Shown here piece by piece: positions 9,639-18,179 of a stretch of DNA of 64,000 nt (positions are counted from its first letter, which is position 1; every line of letters begins with the position of its first letter). The stretch covers positions 62,001 through 126,000 of the forward strand of contig CADCIH010000001.1 in the NCBI GenBank assembly GCA_902801465.1, read 5' to 3'. The notes below the pieces were generated by a model that searched no databases, had not been told where the DNA came from, and was given only the letters and a program-made list of their open reading frames with translations. The position numbers were made by a program, and so were the translations under genes. Source of the DNA: an uncultured Bacteroidia bacterium (GTDB lineage: Bacteria; Bacteroidota; Bacteroidia; Bacteroidales; F082).

Positions 9639-12259
9639 TGTCAATGATGAAGAAATATATACTCCTAGCCCTTTTGATGATAGGCCTCAACGCCGTGGCA
9701 CAGATCCGAATCGGCGACGACCTTTCGGATATCGACTACAACAATCCTAAGACCTATGAGATTGCAGGCATCACCGTTGAAGGCACCAAATACGTCGATG
9801 GTGGTGTGCTTGCCATGCTCTCGGGACTGCGCGCTGGCACCGAGATCACTGTCCCAGGCGACGACATCGCCGACGCCATCCGTAAGATTTGGGACCAAGG
9901 GATGTTCGAAGACGTCGCCATCAACACCACCAATATCGTGGGCGACAAGATCTTCCTCCAAATTGTAGTGCAGGAACGCCCCCGCGTCTCCAAGTTCTCA
10001 TTCAACGGCATCAAGAAATCCGAAGCCGACGATATCCGCAATAAAATCAACCTCTCGAGAGGTGACATCGCCACCAACCATCTTGAGACCAAGACCCGCC
10101 GCATCATAGAGGACTTCTACGCTGAGAAAGGCTACTATAACGCCATCGTCGATATCCAACAAGTGCCCGACACCACCAAGGAAAACTCGGTGGATTTGGT
10201 TATCAATGTTGAAAAAGGCAAAAAAGTGAAGATCGGAGAGATTAATCTCATCGGAAACGAGAACCTCACCGATGTCCAGATCCTTTCCGCTATGAAGGAA
10301 ACCAAACAGAAAGGTGTGTTCAACCCCCTAGATCCGCTAGGCCCCGCTGTGGTCAACGCCATTGCTGATGTCGTCACCCTTCACCCACTCAGAGCCGTCA
10401 ACGGCATCGAGGAATACTTCTTCGAGAACTACCGCCCCCGTATCTTCAAAAGCTCCATGTTCCTTGAGTCGAACTACGAGGACGACAAACAAAACATCAT
10501 CGCCAAATACAACTCTAAAGGCTATCGCGACGCAATCATCGTGCGTGACTCAGTGTATAACCTTGACGATGGTAACCTCGGTATCGACATCGTGATCGAC
10601 GAAGGCAACCTCTACCACTATCGCAACATCAATTGGACGGGCAATACAAAGTATTCCAGCGAAACACTGGATGGTGTGCTCGGCATCAAACGCGGTGACG
10701 TTTATAATAAGGAGTTGCTCAACACCAACCTAACCTATAGTGAGACCACTCTCGACGTGTCCTCCCTTTACATGGATGACGGTTATCTCTTCTTCCGCGT
10801 CGATCCCGTCGAAGTGCAAGTCGAGAACGACTCCATCGACTTGGAGATACGTCTCAACGAAGGTAAGCAGGCCCGTATTAGCAATGTCACCCTCAAAGGA
10901 AACACCAAGACCAACGACTTCGTGGTGATCCGTGAGATGTACAGCCGTCCGGGACAACTTTTCAGCCGTAGCGACGTCACACGTACCGTCCGAGAACTGG
11001 CTACCCTGGGATTCTTCAACCAAGAGTCCATTTTTCCCGATGTCCGACCCAATTACACCGACAACACCGTTGACATCGAATACAAAGTGGAAGAGGCAAG
11101 CGCCGACCAAGTGTCATTCTCCGCAGGATGGGGCTATAACATGTTGATCCTTCAGGCAGGCTTGTCGTTCAACAACTTCTCCATGCGAAACCTGTTCAAT
11201 GGGGATGCATGGAAACCCATCCCTGGTGGTGACGGTCAGAAACTGTCGCTCAGCCTCAACACCTTTGGAACCCGTTATATCGGCTATTCCGCCTCCTTCA
11301 CCGAACCGTGGCTCGGAGGTCGCAAGCCTAACTCGTTCACCGCTTCAGTGTACCAATCGTTCTACTCCAATGGCTACAAGAGATCGGAAGAGAATTTCGG
11401 GTTTTTCCGCATGACGGGCGCCTCGGTGGGCCTTGGACGTAGAATGACATGGCCTGACGACTACTTCACCCTCTATCAAGGCGTGTCGTTCATCAACTAT
11501 CGACTGAAAAACTATGCCAACATGCTGAGTTTTGGCACGGGTACAGGCTATTTCAACATGTTCAGCTATACCTTCACCATCGGCCGCAACTCCGTGAGCC
11601 AACCGCTTTATCCGCGTAACGGATCGGAAGTCCAGCTCTCGCTTGAGATCACTCCTCCATACTCCCTCTTCGGCAACAAGGACTATTCTTCGATGACAGA
11701 GGATGAAAAGTATAAATGGATTGAGATGCACAAGTGGAAATTCAAGGCGGCTTGGTACTCCGAGCTCTATGAGAAGCTTGTGCTGATGACCCGTGTCCGC
11801 TTCGGCTATTTGGGCTATTACAACGACGATATCGGTCCTACGCCTTTCCATCGCTTCTATCTTGGTGGCGATGGACTCGGAACCTATAACTTCGACAGCC
11901 GTGAGATCATCGGCATGCGTGGTTACAAGAACGAGTCGCTCACCCCTGGCTCTGGAAGCACTTCAATCGGCGGCAACATCTTCGCCAAATATACCCTGGA
12001 GTTGCGTTATCCCTTGTCGCTTAACCCCTCGGCTACCGTCTATGCCATGGGCTTCCTGGAAGCAGGTAACTGCTGGCTCGGTTTCGAGAACTTCAACCCG
12101 TTCAAGGTGTATCGCTCCGCTGGTGTGGGCGCCCGTATCTTCCTGCCCATGTTCGGACTTTTGGGCCTCGACTGGGGCTATGGCTTCGACCAAGTGCCAG
12201 GCGCTCCCGACGCTTCTGGAAGCCAGTTCCATTTCTCCATCGGAGGCTCCATCGATTAA
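9635..12259 (+). CDS. bamA: Outer membrane protein assembly factor BamA
   Basis: 874 residues. A signal peptide (cleaved after NAVAQ) is followed by repeated POTRA domains in the N-terminal half (for example ITVEGTKYVDGGVLAML and INLIGNENLTDVQIL), then a C-terminal 16-stranded Omp85 barrel. The barrel has the conserved MRGYKNESL loop (RGY/F motif). BamA inserts barrel proteins into the outer membrane. It overlaps uppS by four bases and is followed by two OmpH/Skp-like chaperones that deliver barrel clients to it. Confidence 0.97.
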   Translation: MMSMMKKYILLALLMIGLNAVAQIRIGDDLSDIDYNNPKTYEIAGITVEGTKYVDGGVLAMLSGLRAGTEITVPGDDIADAIRKIWDQGMFEDVAINTTNIVGDKIFLQIVVQERPRVSKFSFNGIKKSEADDIRNKINLSRGDIATNHLETKTRRIIEDFYAEKGYYNAIVDIQQVPDTTKENSVDLVINVEKGKKVKIGEINLIGNENLTDVQILSAMKETKQKGVFNPLDPLGPAVVNAIADVVTLHPLRAVNGIEEYFFENYRPRIFKSSMFLESNYEDDKQNIIAKYNSKGYRDAIIVRDSVYNLDDGNLGIDIVIDEGNLYHYRNINWTGNTKYSSETLDGVLGIKRGDVYNKELLNTNLTYSETTLDVSSLYMDDGYLFFRVDPVEVQVENDSIDLEIRLNEGKQARISNVTLKGNTKTNDFVVIREMYSRPGQLFSRSDVTRTVRELATLGFFNQESIFPDVRPNYTDNTVDIEYKVEEASADQVSFSAGWGYNMLILQAGLSFNNFSMRNLFNGDAWKPIPGGDGQKLSLSLNTFGTRYIGYSASFTEPWLGGRKPNSFTASVYQSFYSNGYKRSEENFGFFRMTGASVGLGRRMTWPDDYFTLYQGVSFINYRLKNYANMLSFGTGTGYFNMFSYTFTIGRNSVSQPLYPRNGSEVQLSLEITPPYSLFGNKDYSSMTEDEKYKWIEMHKWKFKAAWYSELYEKLVLMTRVRFGYLGYYNDDIGPTPFHRFYLGGDGLGTYNFDSREIIGMRGYKNESLTPGSGSTSIGGNIFAKYTLELRYPLSLNPSATVYAMGFLEAGNCWLGFENFNPFKVYRSAGVGARIFLPMFGLLGLDWGYGFDQVPGAPDASGSQFHFSIGGSID

Positions 12260-12291
12260 TGTGAACTCGGCACGGTTATTGATATAATGTA

Positions 12292-12299
12292 TATTTTTG
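12292..12299 (+). promoter_or_regulatory. -7 promoter box for the first OmpH gene
   Basis: TATTTTTG, 14 bases before ATG 12314. It suggests the periplasmic chaperone can be expressed separately from bamA. Confidence 0.55.
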
Positions 12300-12313
12300 T
12301 TTGAAAACAAATA

Positions 12314-12961
12314 ATGAATAACGATATGAAAACACTGAAATCATTGCTCCTCGCCGCTGTCATCATCCTCTGCGGCACCATGGGCGCCCATGCCCAAATC
12401 GGCGGACAGAAATTCGCCTATGTCGATTCAGATTACATCCTGAGCAACATCCCTGAATATGCCGATGCCCAGGAAGAACTCAACGCTCTCTCAACCAAAT
12501 GGGAAAACGAAATCAAAGCCATCTACGACCAGGTCTCGAGTATGTACCGCAAGTACCAGACCGAGATGGTGCTGCTCTCTGAAGACCAGAAACATGCCCG
12601 TGAGCAGGAAATCATCAACAAGGAACAAGAAGCTAAGAACCTCCAGATGCAATACTTCGGCTCCGAAGGACAGATTTACCAAAAACAAACCGAATTGATC
12701 CAACCTATCCAGGAAAAGATCTATACTGCCGTTACCGAAGTCGCCCAAACCAAAGGATATGCCTTCATTTTCGACCTGGCTTCGGGTACCTCCATCCTCT
12801 ATGCATCTGACAAAGCTGATGTCAGCGACGATGTGCTCGATCAACTTAGCAACGTGATGCAGACCGTCCGCCGCGAAGACCGCAAACGCAGCAACGCCGC
12901 ATCAGGCACTGGTTCGAGTTCAAAAGGCTCTGGCCCAACTCCAAAATCAGTTAAAAAATAA
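12314..12961 (+). CDS. OmpH/Skp-family periplasmic chaperone (first copy)
   Basis: 215 residues. The signal peptide ends near GAHAQ; a second ATG at 12326 (MKTLKS) is an equally good start. The mature protein opens with KFAYVDSDYILSNIPEY, the typical OmpH beginning. A long charged coiled coil (about residues 45-130, the Skp tentacles) and the short domain GYAFIFDLASGTSILYA follow. A Ser/Gly/Lys-rich tail (about 25 residues) is extra. It likely holds unfolded outer-membrane proteins for BamA. Confidence 0.92.
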   Translation: MNNDMKTLKSLLLAAVIILCGTMGAHAQIGGQKFAYVDSDYILSNIPEYADAQEELNALSTKWENEIKAIYDQVSSMYRKYQTEMVLLSEDQKHAREQEIINKEQEAKNLQMQYFGSEGQIYQKQTELIQPIQEKIYTAVTEVAQTKGYAFIFDLASGTSILYASDKADVSDDVLDQLSNVMQTVRREDRKRSNAASGTGSSSKGSGPTPKSVKK

Positions 12962-12992
12962 TCTTCAATAGAGAGAGTAAAGTTTTATTTAC

Positions 12993-13000
12993 TATCTTTG
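12993..13000 (+). promoter_or_regulatory. -7 promoter box for the second OmpH gene
   Basis: TATCTTTG, followed by a 42-base leader to ATG 13043. Confidence 0.6.
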
Positions 13001-13042
13001 CACCCTCAAAAAAAGAGAACAATCAATTAAATCCTTTATAAA

Positions 13043-13564
13043 ATGAACAAGATCACCAAAGTATTATTTCTGGTCGCAGCTCTGTTCTTCATGAATGGCT
13101 TCGTCAGTGCCCAAACCCTGAAGATCGCTCATGTCAACACTAGCGAAATTATGAATGACATGCCCGACAGACCCAAGGCTGAAAAAGACCTTGAGACCTA
13201 TTACAACGAGCTTCAAGAACAGCTCAGAGTCATGTATGCCGAGTATTCTTCCAAGCTTCAGGACTATCAGAACAACGCCGAGACCATGTCGAACCTCGTG
13301 AAACAGTCGAAGGAAAAGGAATTGGTGGACCTCGAAAGCCGCATCTCCGCTTTCCAAGCCAATGCCGAAAACGAATTCGACGCCAAGCGTGCTGAACTGC
13401 TCCAACCCCTGCTCGAGAAGATTCAGAACGCCATCAACGCCGTGGGTAAGGAAAAGGGCTACACCTATATCATCGACCTGGCCACCGGCACCGCTGTCTA
13501 CGTGGGAACCGACGCCATCGATATCACCAAGGACGTGAAGGCAAAACTTGGTATCAAGAAATAA
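13043..13564 (+). CDS. OmpH/Skp-family periplasmic chaperone (second copy)
   Basis: 173 residues, a paralogue of the preceding gene. A signal peptide (NGFVSAQ) is followed by LKIAHVNTSEIMNDMPDRPKA, a coiled coil rich in Glu, Lys and Gln, and the closing segment GYTYIIDLATGTAVYVG that matches GYAFIFDLASGTSILYA of the first copy. It has its own promoter and a strong terminator downstream. Two OmpH genes after bamA is the normal Bacteroidota arrangement. Confidence 0.93.
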   Translation: MNKITKVLFLVAALFFMNGFVSAQTLKIAHVNTSEIMNDMPDRPKAEKDLETYYNELQEQLRVMYAEYSSKLQDYQNNAETMSNLVKQSKEKELVDLESRISAFQANAENEFDAKRAELLQPLLEKIQNAINAVGKEKGYTYIIDLATGTAVYVGTDAIDITKDVKAKLGIKK

Positions 13565-13582
13565 GCTTTCAGCTTGAGAATG

Positions 13583-13612
13583 AAAAAAGCCGCGCTAAAA
13601 CGCGGCTTTTTT
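13583..13612. terminator. Bidirectional rho-independent terminator
   Basis: The stem AAAAGCCGCG / CGCGGCTTTT with loop CTAAAA has A and T runs on both sides, so it can end the ompH transcript (+) and the VOC transcript (-). Confidence 0.9.
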
Positions 13613-14679
13613 CATTTGATGTTGTCCCTTTTGACTTTGGCAAACCTCAACAGCTTCAAGATACCCAACTGTTTGTGGTCGTCTTTCTTGGCCAGGTTGA
13701 GGTAGAGCCCCAACTTCTTGATGATGGGGATTCGGAAAGTCTCCACAAACTCAATCAAGGTGCCGTCGGGGTCTTCAATATAGGTGAAATGGCCGTTGGC
13801 CTCGCCCATCCCGAAATCGGCCCCGCTGTCACAAACAAAAGGATGTCCCATGGCCTCTGTCTCTGCTTTCACGGCTTCCATGTTTCGCACATCGAAGCAG
13901 AGATGGATATAGCCTGGGTCGCCCCAGTAACGGCCTTCATATAGTTTTTTGCCTGCGCCTTCCATGCTTTGGACGAGCTCAAGATGCGAGGTACCCATGA
14001 TGGCCGATAGCGGTCCCTCGATGGGCTTGCTGCGTTCCAAAATCACCCGGCGCACTTGACGGTCGCCGCCAGGGAGACAATGGAAGTCCTCGAACACGCG
14101 GGTCTCATCGCAAACGACCTTGTCATATTCCAAAAGCTTCATGTAGAAGGGGAGGGAACGTTCCATGTCGCTCACCCCAATCGTCACACCGTTGGCGCCA
14201 CCGGTCAGCTTGTCTTCGTCGATGAATACATAGCGGTCGTCCTCAATATCAAAGAGGTTGCCGTAAGGGTCCTTCATGTAGAAGTGCTTTTGTCCAGTAG
14301 GTGTGAACACAATCTCGCTGATGATGTCGAGACCCCTATTTATAAAGGTGTTGTAGACGTGCTCGATGTTGGGGGTCTTCACCTTGGCGATGAGGATGCC
14401 CAGGTCGCCTAAACGGAGAGGCTCTTTCAGGTAGTTGAGCTCGCGGCCTTTAGGCTGCCATATCTCGAACCCACCGCCACCGCGGATGTTGATGGCGATG
14501 CCCGAACGCCGAGGCTGGGGCTTGCCTCCCGTGTAGGGGAGCATGCGCTCGGCCACGCCCTCGTCATCGACGATTTTCACTTCGAAACCGAACTGGTCGT
14601 AATACCATTTCCAGGCCTCCACGAAGTCGCTGACTCCAATGCCCACCTGCTGTATGCCGCAAATCACTTTTCCTTTCAT
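13612..14679 (-). CDS. Two-domain VOC (glyoxalase/dioxygenase fold) protein
   Basis: 355 residues with two vicinal-oxygen-chelate domains. The first (about 6-150) begins CGIQQVGIGVSDFVEAWKWY and has KDPYGNLFDIEDD. The second (about 165-330) begins GVTIGVSDMERSLPFYMKLL and ends in YIEDPDGTLIEFVET. The paired layout resembles extradiol dioxygenases and HPPD-like enzymes, but the substrate cannot be read off. It lies downstream of, and on the same strand as, the short-chain dehydrogenase, separated by a heptamer array, and is divergent from the alpha-oxoamine synthase. A role in modifying a lipid or amino-ketone made there is inference. Confidence 0.8.
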   Translation of the reverse strand: MKGKVICGIQQVGIGVSDFVEAWKWYYDQFGFEVKIVDDEGVAERMLPYTGGKPQPRRSGIAINIRGGGGFEIWQPKGRELNYLKEPLRLGDLGILIAKVKTPNIEHVYNTFINRGLDIISEIVFTPTGQKHFYMKDPYGNLFDIEDDRYVFIDEDKLTGGANGVTIGVSDMERSLPFYMKLLEYDKVVCDETRVFEDFHCLPGGDRQVRRVILERSKPIEGPLSAIMGTSHLELVQSMEGAGKKLYEGRYWGDPGYIHLCFDVRNMEAVKAETEAMGHPFVCDSGADFGMGEANGHFTYIEDPDGTLIEFVETFRIPIIKKLGLYLNLAKKDDHKQLGILKLLRFAKVKRDNIK

Positions 14680-14681
14680 CT

Positions 14682-14702
14682 CTAAATTCTAAATTATTAA
14701 TT
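14682..14702. repeat. Heptamer array A2
   Basis: CTAAATT, CTAAATT, ATTAATT in the short gap between the SDR and VOC genes, immediately upstream of the VOC start on the minus strand. Confidence 0.7.
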
Positions 14703-14707
14703 AATTG

Positions 14708-15499
14708 TCAAGTCGCCGAAATTCTTTTCGATAATCTATAGTAGAGCGGTAAACACCATTTATGGATATGTGCCATCAGCAATTCGGTCTTGCCGATGAG
14801 CTTGCGGTGCTTCTGACGCTTGATGGCTTTTACGGCGATGGCGCCGCATTTGTCCACATCAAGGCCGTTGGCCTGCCCCGCATCCATCTTGGCATGAGCC
14901 GTGCCGTCACCCATCAAGGCACTCTTGCTGATCTGTGTGTTGATGCGCCCAGGGATGAGGAAGGTTACGTTGATGTTGGGGTATTCCAACTCCAACGACT
15001 CATAGAAGCCGAACAGGGCGTGCTTGGCGGCGCAATAAGCTGAACGCAGAGGGAACCCAAACAAACCCGATAGGGAAGTGGTCACCGAAAACTGCACATG
15101 CTTTGCATCCTTAATCATGTCGCCGAACTTCTTCACCATATAAACACCACTCATGAAGTCAACCTTGAGGATCTTTTCATCTACGCTGAAATCAGTGTCG
15201 AGGGCCTTCTCGCGTTGGGAGATGCCAGCATTCAAGACAAAGAGGTCAACGGTAACACCAAGCCCCATGACAAAATCATGGAACTCGTCGATGGAACCAT
15301 AGTCGTCAAGACGTGTCTCCTTGGCCCAGGCTTTCACGCCCAGTTTCTCGCATTCCTCCTTGACCTTCAAAAGGTCTTCGTTGCCTAACCCTGTCAGTAT
15401 CAAATTACAGCCTTCTTTGGCGAGATGAATCGAAATGGAACGTCCGATGCCCGTTCCTCCTCCGGTGACAATGGCATGCTTGCCTTTCAAATCCAACAT
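14708..15499 (-). CDS. Short-chain dehydrogenase/reductase (SDR)
   Basis: A 263-residue classical SDR. TGGGTGIG (residues 12-19) binds the cofactor, LNAGIS is the NAG motif, and the catalytic Ser lies in SVTTSLSG with Tyr-X3-Lys in SAYCAAKHALFGF. The C-terminal extension (HKWCLPLYYRLSKR) looks membrane-associating, as in DHRS7-type and 3-ketosphinganine reductase-like SDRs. It is divergent from an alpha-oxoamine synthase, so reduction of a 3-keto amino lipid (ketosphinganine or ketocapnine) is a reasonable but unproven role. Confidence 0.8.
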   Translation of the reverse strand: MLDLKGKHAIVTGGGTGIGRSISIHLAKEGCNLILTGLGNEDLLKVKEECEKLGVKAWAKETRLDDYGSIDEFHDFVMGLGVTVDLFVLNAGISQREKALDTDFSVDEKILKVDFMSGVYMVKKFGDMIKDAKHVQFSVTTSLSGLFGFPLRSAYCAAKHALFGFYESLELEYPNINVTFLIPGRINTQISKSALMGDGTAHAKMDAGQANGLDVDKCGAIAVKAIKRQKHRKLIGKTELLMAHIHKWCLPLYYRLSKRISAT

Positions 15500-15516
15500 G
15501 TTGTCAAACTTTTTTG

Positions 15517-15524
15517 CAAAAGTA
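15517..15524 (-). promoter_or_regulatory. -7 promoter box for SDR-VOC
   Basis: Minus-strand TACTTTTG, 17 bases upstream of the SDR ATG. Confidence 0.6.
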
Positions 15525-15559
15525 ATAAAAGTAAATGTTTATATAATCGATATATTTAC

Positions 15560-15567
15560 TAATTTTG
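15560..15567 (+). promoter_or_regulatory. -7 promoter box for the alpha-oxoamine synthase
   Basis: TAATTTTG. The resulting leader (about 75 bases) consists almost entirely of heptamer array A3. It is back to back with the SDR promoter. Confidence 0.55.
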
Positions 15568-15577
15568 TGCTTTGGTG

Positions 15578-15645
15578 GAAGACGGGAGTCAGAAGTCTGA
15601 AGCTTCTTAATTCTTAATTCCTAATTCTAAATTCTTAATTCTAAA
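15578..15645. repeat. Heptamer array A3 in the alpha-oxoamine synthase leader
   Basis: Reading from 15578 in sevens: GAAGACG, GGAGTCA, GAAGTCT, GAAGCTT, then CTTAATT-type units to 15645. The last six, read as TTCTTAA/TTCCTAA/TTCTAAA from 15604, are nearly identical. It ends four bases before the ATG at 15650 and fills the leader. Confidence 0.85.
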
Positions 15646-15649
15646 AAAG

Positions 15650-16918
15650 ATGGATATTTTTGAAAGAATAGCAAAAGACTCCGGTGGTCCGATTGGGCAG
15701 TACCGTGAGCGTGCCGATGGTTACTTTGCATTTCCTCGTCTGGAGGGTGAACTGGGTCCCCGTATGGTTTTCAACGGCAAAGAAGTGCTTTGCTGGAGTT
15801 TGAACAATTACCTTGGCTTGGCCAATCATCCAGCCATCCGCAAAGCCGATGCTGAAGGCGCCGCCCGCTGGGGTCTCGCTGCTCCGATGGGTGCCCGCAT
15901 GATGTCGGGTCAGACCCGTATGCACGAGCATTTTGAAAAAGAGCTGGCCGACTTCGAGAGAAAGGAAGCAGCCTACCTCTTCAACTTCGGCTACCAAGGC
16001 ATCTTCTCGACCATCGATACCTTGACCAGTCCTCATGATGTCATCGTTTACGACAACGAGGCCCATGCCTGCCTTCTCGACGGCATCCGCCTTCATCTCG
16101 GCAACAAATACAAGTATCGCCATAACGATATGGGCGACCTGGAGAAGAAGCTTCAGGTGGCTACCGAGGTGGTGGAGAAGACTGGAGGCGGCATCCTTGT
16201 CATCACCGAAGGCGTGTATGGCATGACTGGCGCTCTGGGCGACCTCGCAGGTATCGTCAAACTGAAACAAAAGTATAGCTTCCGCATCTTGATTGACGAC
16301 GCCCACGGCTTCGGCGTGATGGGACCCACTGGCCGCGGTACTTCCGAACACTTCGGTGTGATGGACGAGGTGGATATCTATATCGGCGCCTATGCCAAGG
16401 CCATGGCCATCATAGGTGGCTTCGTCGCTGGTCCGAGACACGTCATCGAGTACCTGCGCTACAACATGCGCTCGCAGATGTACGCAAAGAGTCTTCCCCT
16501 CGCCATTGTGGAAGGCTGCGAGAAACGTCTCGAGATCATCCGCGGTGAGGAAGGCGACCGTCTGCGCGCCCAACTCTGGAAGGTGACCCGCGCCTTGCAG
16601 AACGGCTTCCGCGAGATGGGCTTCGACATCGGCCCCGCTGAGGCTTGTGTCACCCCGGTGCACGTCAAAGGCGACGTGGTTCAAGCCACCAACATCGCCA
16701 TGGACCTCCGCGAGAACTACCGCATCTTCTGCTCTGTGGTGACTTATCCTGTCATCCCCAAGGGCATGATCATCTTCCGCATCATCCCCACTGCCGCTCA
16801 CAGCATGGAAGACGTGGAATACACCCTCAACGCCTTCAAGGAAGTGAAGGAAAAACTCGCCAAGGGCGTCTATGACGGTACGGAAGTGCCGAACATGTGC
16901 ATTCCTTATAACTACTAA
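15650..16918 (+). CDS. Alpha-oxoamine synthase (serine palmitoyltransferase / cysteate acyltransferase type)
   Basis: A 422-residue PLP enzyme of fold type I that condenses an amino acid with an acyl thioester. Landmarks are SLNNYLGLANHP, GARMMSGQTRMHEHFEKELA, the PLP-binding DDAHGFGVMGPTGRG, and the probable Schiff-base Lys250 in IGAYAKAMAIIGG. It matches the Bacteroidota group that contains enzymes of sphingolipid and sulfonolipid (capnine) synthesis more than Kbl or BioF, partly because of the long N-terminal part (MDIFERIAKD). Serine versus cysteate as substrate cannot be decided. Five bases upstream of a MarR gene and divergent from an SDR. Confidence 0.82.
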   Translation: MDIFERIAKDSGGPIGQYRERADGYFAFPRLEGELGPRMVFNGKEVLCWSLNNYLGLANHPAIRKADAEGAARWGLAAPMGARMMSGQTRMHEHFEKELADFERKEAAYLFNFGYQGIFSTIDTLTSPHDVIVYDNEAHACLLDGIRLHLGNKYKYRHNDMGDLEKKLQVATEVVEKTGGGILVITEGVYGMTGALGDLAGIVKLKQKYSFRILIDDAHGFGVMGPTGRGTSEHFGVMDEVDIYIGAYAKAMAIIGGFVAGPRHVIEYLRYNMRSQMYAKSLPLAIVEGCEKRLEIIRGEEGDRLRAQLWKVTRALQNGFREMGFDIGPAEACVTPVHVKGDVVQATNIAMDLRENYRIFCSVVTYPVIPKGMIIFRIIPTAAHSMEDVEYTLNAFKEVKEKLAKGVYDGTEVPNMCIPYNY

Positions 16919-16923
16919 TAGCC

Positions 16924-17361
16924 ATGATACTCGTCAAACAGGTTGGCGTCTGGGTCAACATCTTCAATTGCAAAATGAAGAAACATATCGCCTCCGTCTT
17001 TAAGAAAGAGGGGATCAACCTTACTGCCGAACAGTTTCTGGTGATGGACACGCTTTGGAATCAGGGCGAGATGACCCAACAGACCATCGCTTACATCATC
17101 CAGAAGGACAAGAATTCGGTGACCCAGTTTATCGACAACCTGGAGAAGAAAGGCCTGGTGCAGCGTGTTGTTGACTCGGCGGACCGCCGAGTCAACAACA
17201 TCAAGCTGTCAAAAACAGGCCTGGCTATGAAAGACTATACCAAGAAAGTCGCCATCGATGCCATCAGCGACATCCTCAAAGGTATCCCGGAAGAAGAACT
17301 GAAGACCTTCGTCAAGGTGCTGAATAAGGCTTGCGACAACATCGAAAAGATGAACGAGTGA
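16924..17361 (+). CDS. MarR-family transcriptional regulator
   Basis: A 145-residue winged-helix regulator: recognition region MTQQTIAYIIQKDKNSVTQF, then the MarR wing VVDSADRRVNNIKLSKTG, then C-terminal dimerisation helices. It follows the alpha-oxoamine synthase by five bases, so it likely controls that lipid locus. The codons for the wing (residues about 81-92) contain a nearly perfect palindrome with 17-base arms (17166-17200), described separately. Ligand and targets are unknown. Confidence 0.9.
   Translation: MILVKQVGVWVNIFNCKMKKHIASVFKKEGINLTAEQFLVMDTLWNQGEMTQQTIAYIIQKDKNSVTQFIDNLEKKGLVQRVVDSADRRVNNIKLSKTGLAMKDYTKKVAIDAISDILKGIPEEELKTFVKVLNKACDNIEKMNE
17166..17200. repeat. 35-base palindrome inside the MarR gene
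   Basis: The arm TGTTGTTGACTCGGCGG (17166-17182) is followed by one central A (17183) and its exact reverse complement (17184-17200). It would form a 17-bp DNA cruciform or RNA hairpin, and sits where the protein encodes the MarR wing. Confidence 0.95.
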
Positions 17362-17366
17362 TTTAA

Positions 17367-17387
17367 GACCGCTTTTTTGCGGTTTTG
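17367..17387 (+). terminator. Weak terminator after the MarR gene
   Basis: Stem ACCGC / GCGGT with a T6 loop and a short T run, just after the MarR stop. A T-rich stretch follows to 17410. Confidence 0.5.
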
Positions 17388-17460
17388 GAAAGATTTTTGC
17401 TTTTTTCTTCTTCTTGTTCGGGGTAAAAACCGTAATTTTACCCCTTAATTGTTTTTAAAT

Positions 17461-18174
17461 ATGAAGTACGGAAGAATTATTATCGCTTTTTTGATGATGT
17501 GCTTCGCCTTGTCATCTTGTAATAACAAGGAAGGCGAAGGCGGCACAGGCACCATTCGCGGATATGTCAAGCTGGTCCATCATCCCGACGATGACTATCA
17601 GCTGAACGTCGATACCCTCAACGCTGCCAAAACCGATGTGTTCATCGTCTATGGTAACGATGAGTTCTATGGCGACGATATCGAGACCGACCCCGACGGG
17701 CTCTATCAATTCGAATACCTCACTCCGGGCAACTATACCGTTTTCGCCTATTCCACCTTGGCAACAGGGGAGAAGGTGGCTGTGGCCCAGACGGTGAAAC
17801 TGGAGAGGGGACAAGTAGCCGAGGTGCCTATCATTTATATTCACGACGGAAAAGCCTACGGCACTTCCGTCATCACCGGCAGGGTGTGGGCCTGGTATTT
17901 CCATAACAACGAATACCGTGGCGAGGGATGGGCCTACGAACATAGGGTCTATCTCCGTAAACTGGGCGATAGCTATCATATCGACGACGTCCGCGTCGGT
18001 CTCGATGGCATCTTCGCTTTTCAGAAAGTGCTTCCCGGTACCTATGAGGTAATCACCTATACCCAGGACGCCCAAGAGGTGCCTTCACCCCTCATCGACA
18101 CAGTCACCGTGAAAGCCGATGAAATCCTCCAAATGGAACCTGATACTACTTTTATTGTTCGAATCCAAGTGTAA
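17461..18174 (+). CDS. Secreted lipoprotein with two beta-sandwich (CnaB-like) domains
   Basis: 237 residues from ATG 17461; an in-frame TTG at 17449 lies in the leader. The signal has a lipobox (FALSSC), so the protein is lipid-anchored. Two repeated modules each end in a Cna-B/carboxypeptidase-regulatory type motif: DGLYQFEYLTPGNYTVFAYS (about residues 80-100) and DGIFAFQKVLPGTYEVITYT (about 182-202). Upstream, an imperfect -7 box (TAATTTTA, 17433-17440) with TTG at 17413 may start the run of genes to the GH2. Function unknown; probably structural or binding at the surface. Confidence 0.75.
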   Translation: MKYGRIIIAFLMMCFALSSCNNKEGEGGTGTIRGYVKLVHHPDDDYQLNVDTLNAAKTDVFIVYGNDEFYGDDIETDPDGLYQFEYLTPGNYTVFAYSTLATGEKVAVAQTVKLERGQVAEVPIIYIHDGKAYGTSVITGRVWAWYFHNNEYRGEGWAYEHRVYLRKLGDSYHIDDVRVGLDGIFAFQKVLPGTYEVITYTQDAQEVPSPLIDTVTVKADEILQMEPDTTFIVRIQV

Positions 18175-18179
18175 TTGAT

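Noticed and set aside
15641-16801. 386-codon open frame antisense to the alpha-oxoamine synthase
   Set aside because: Same shadow effect; the sense product has PLP-enzyme motifs across its full length.
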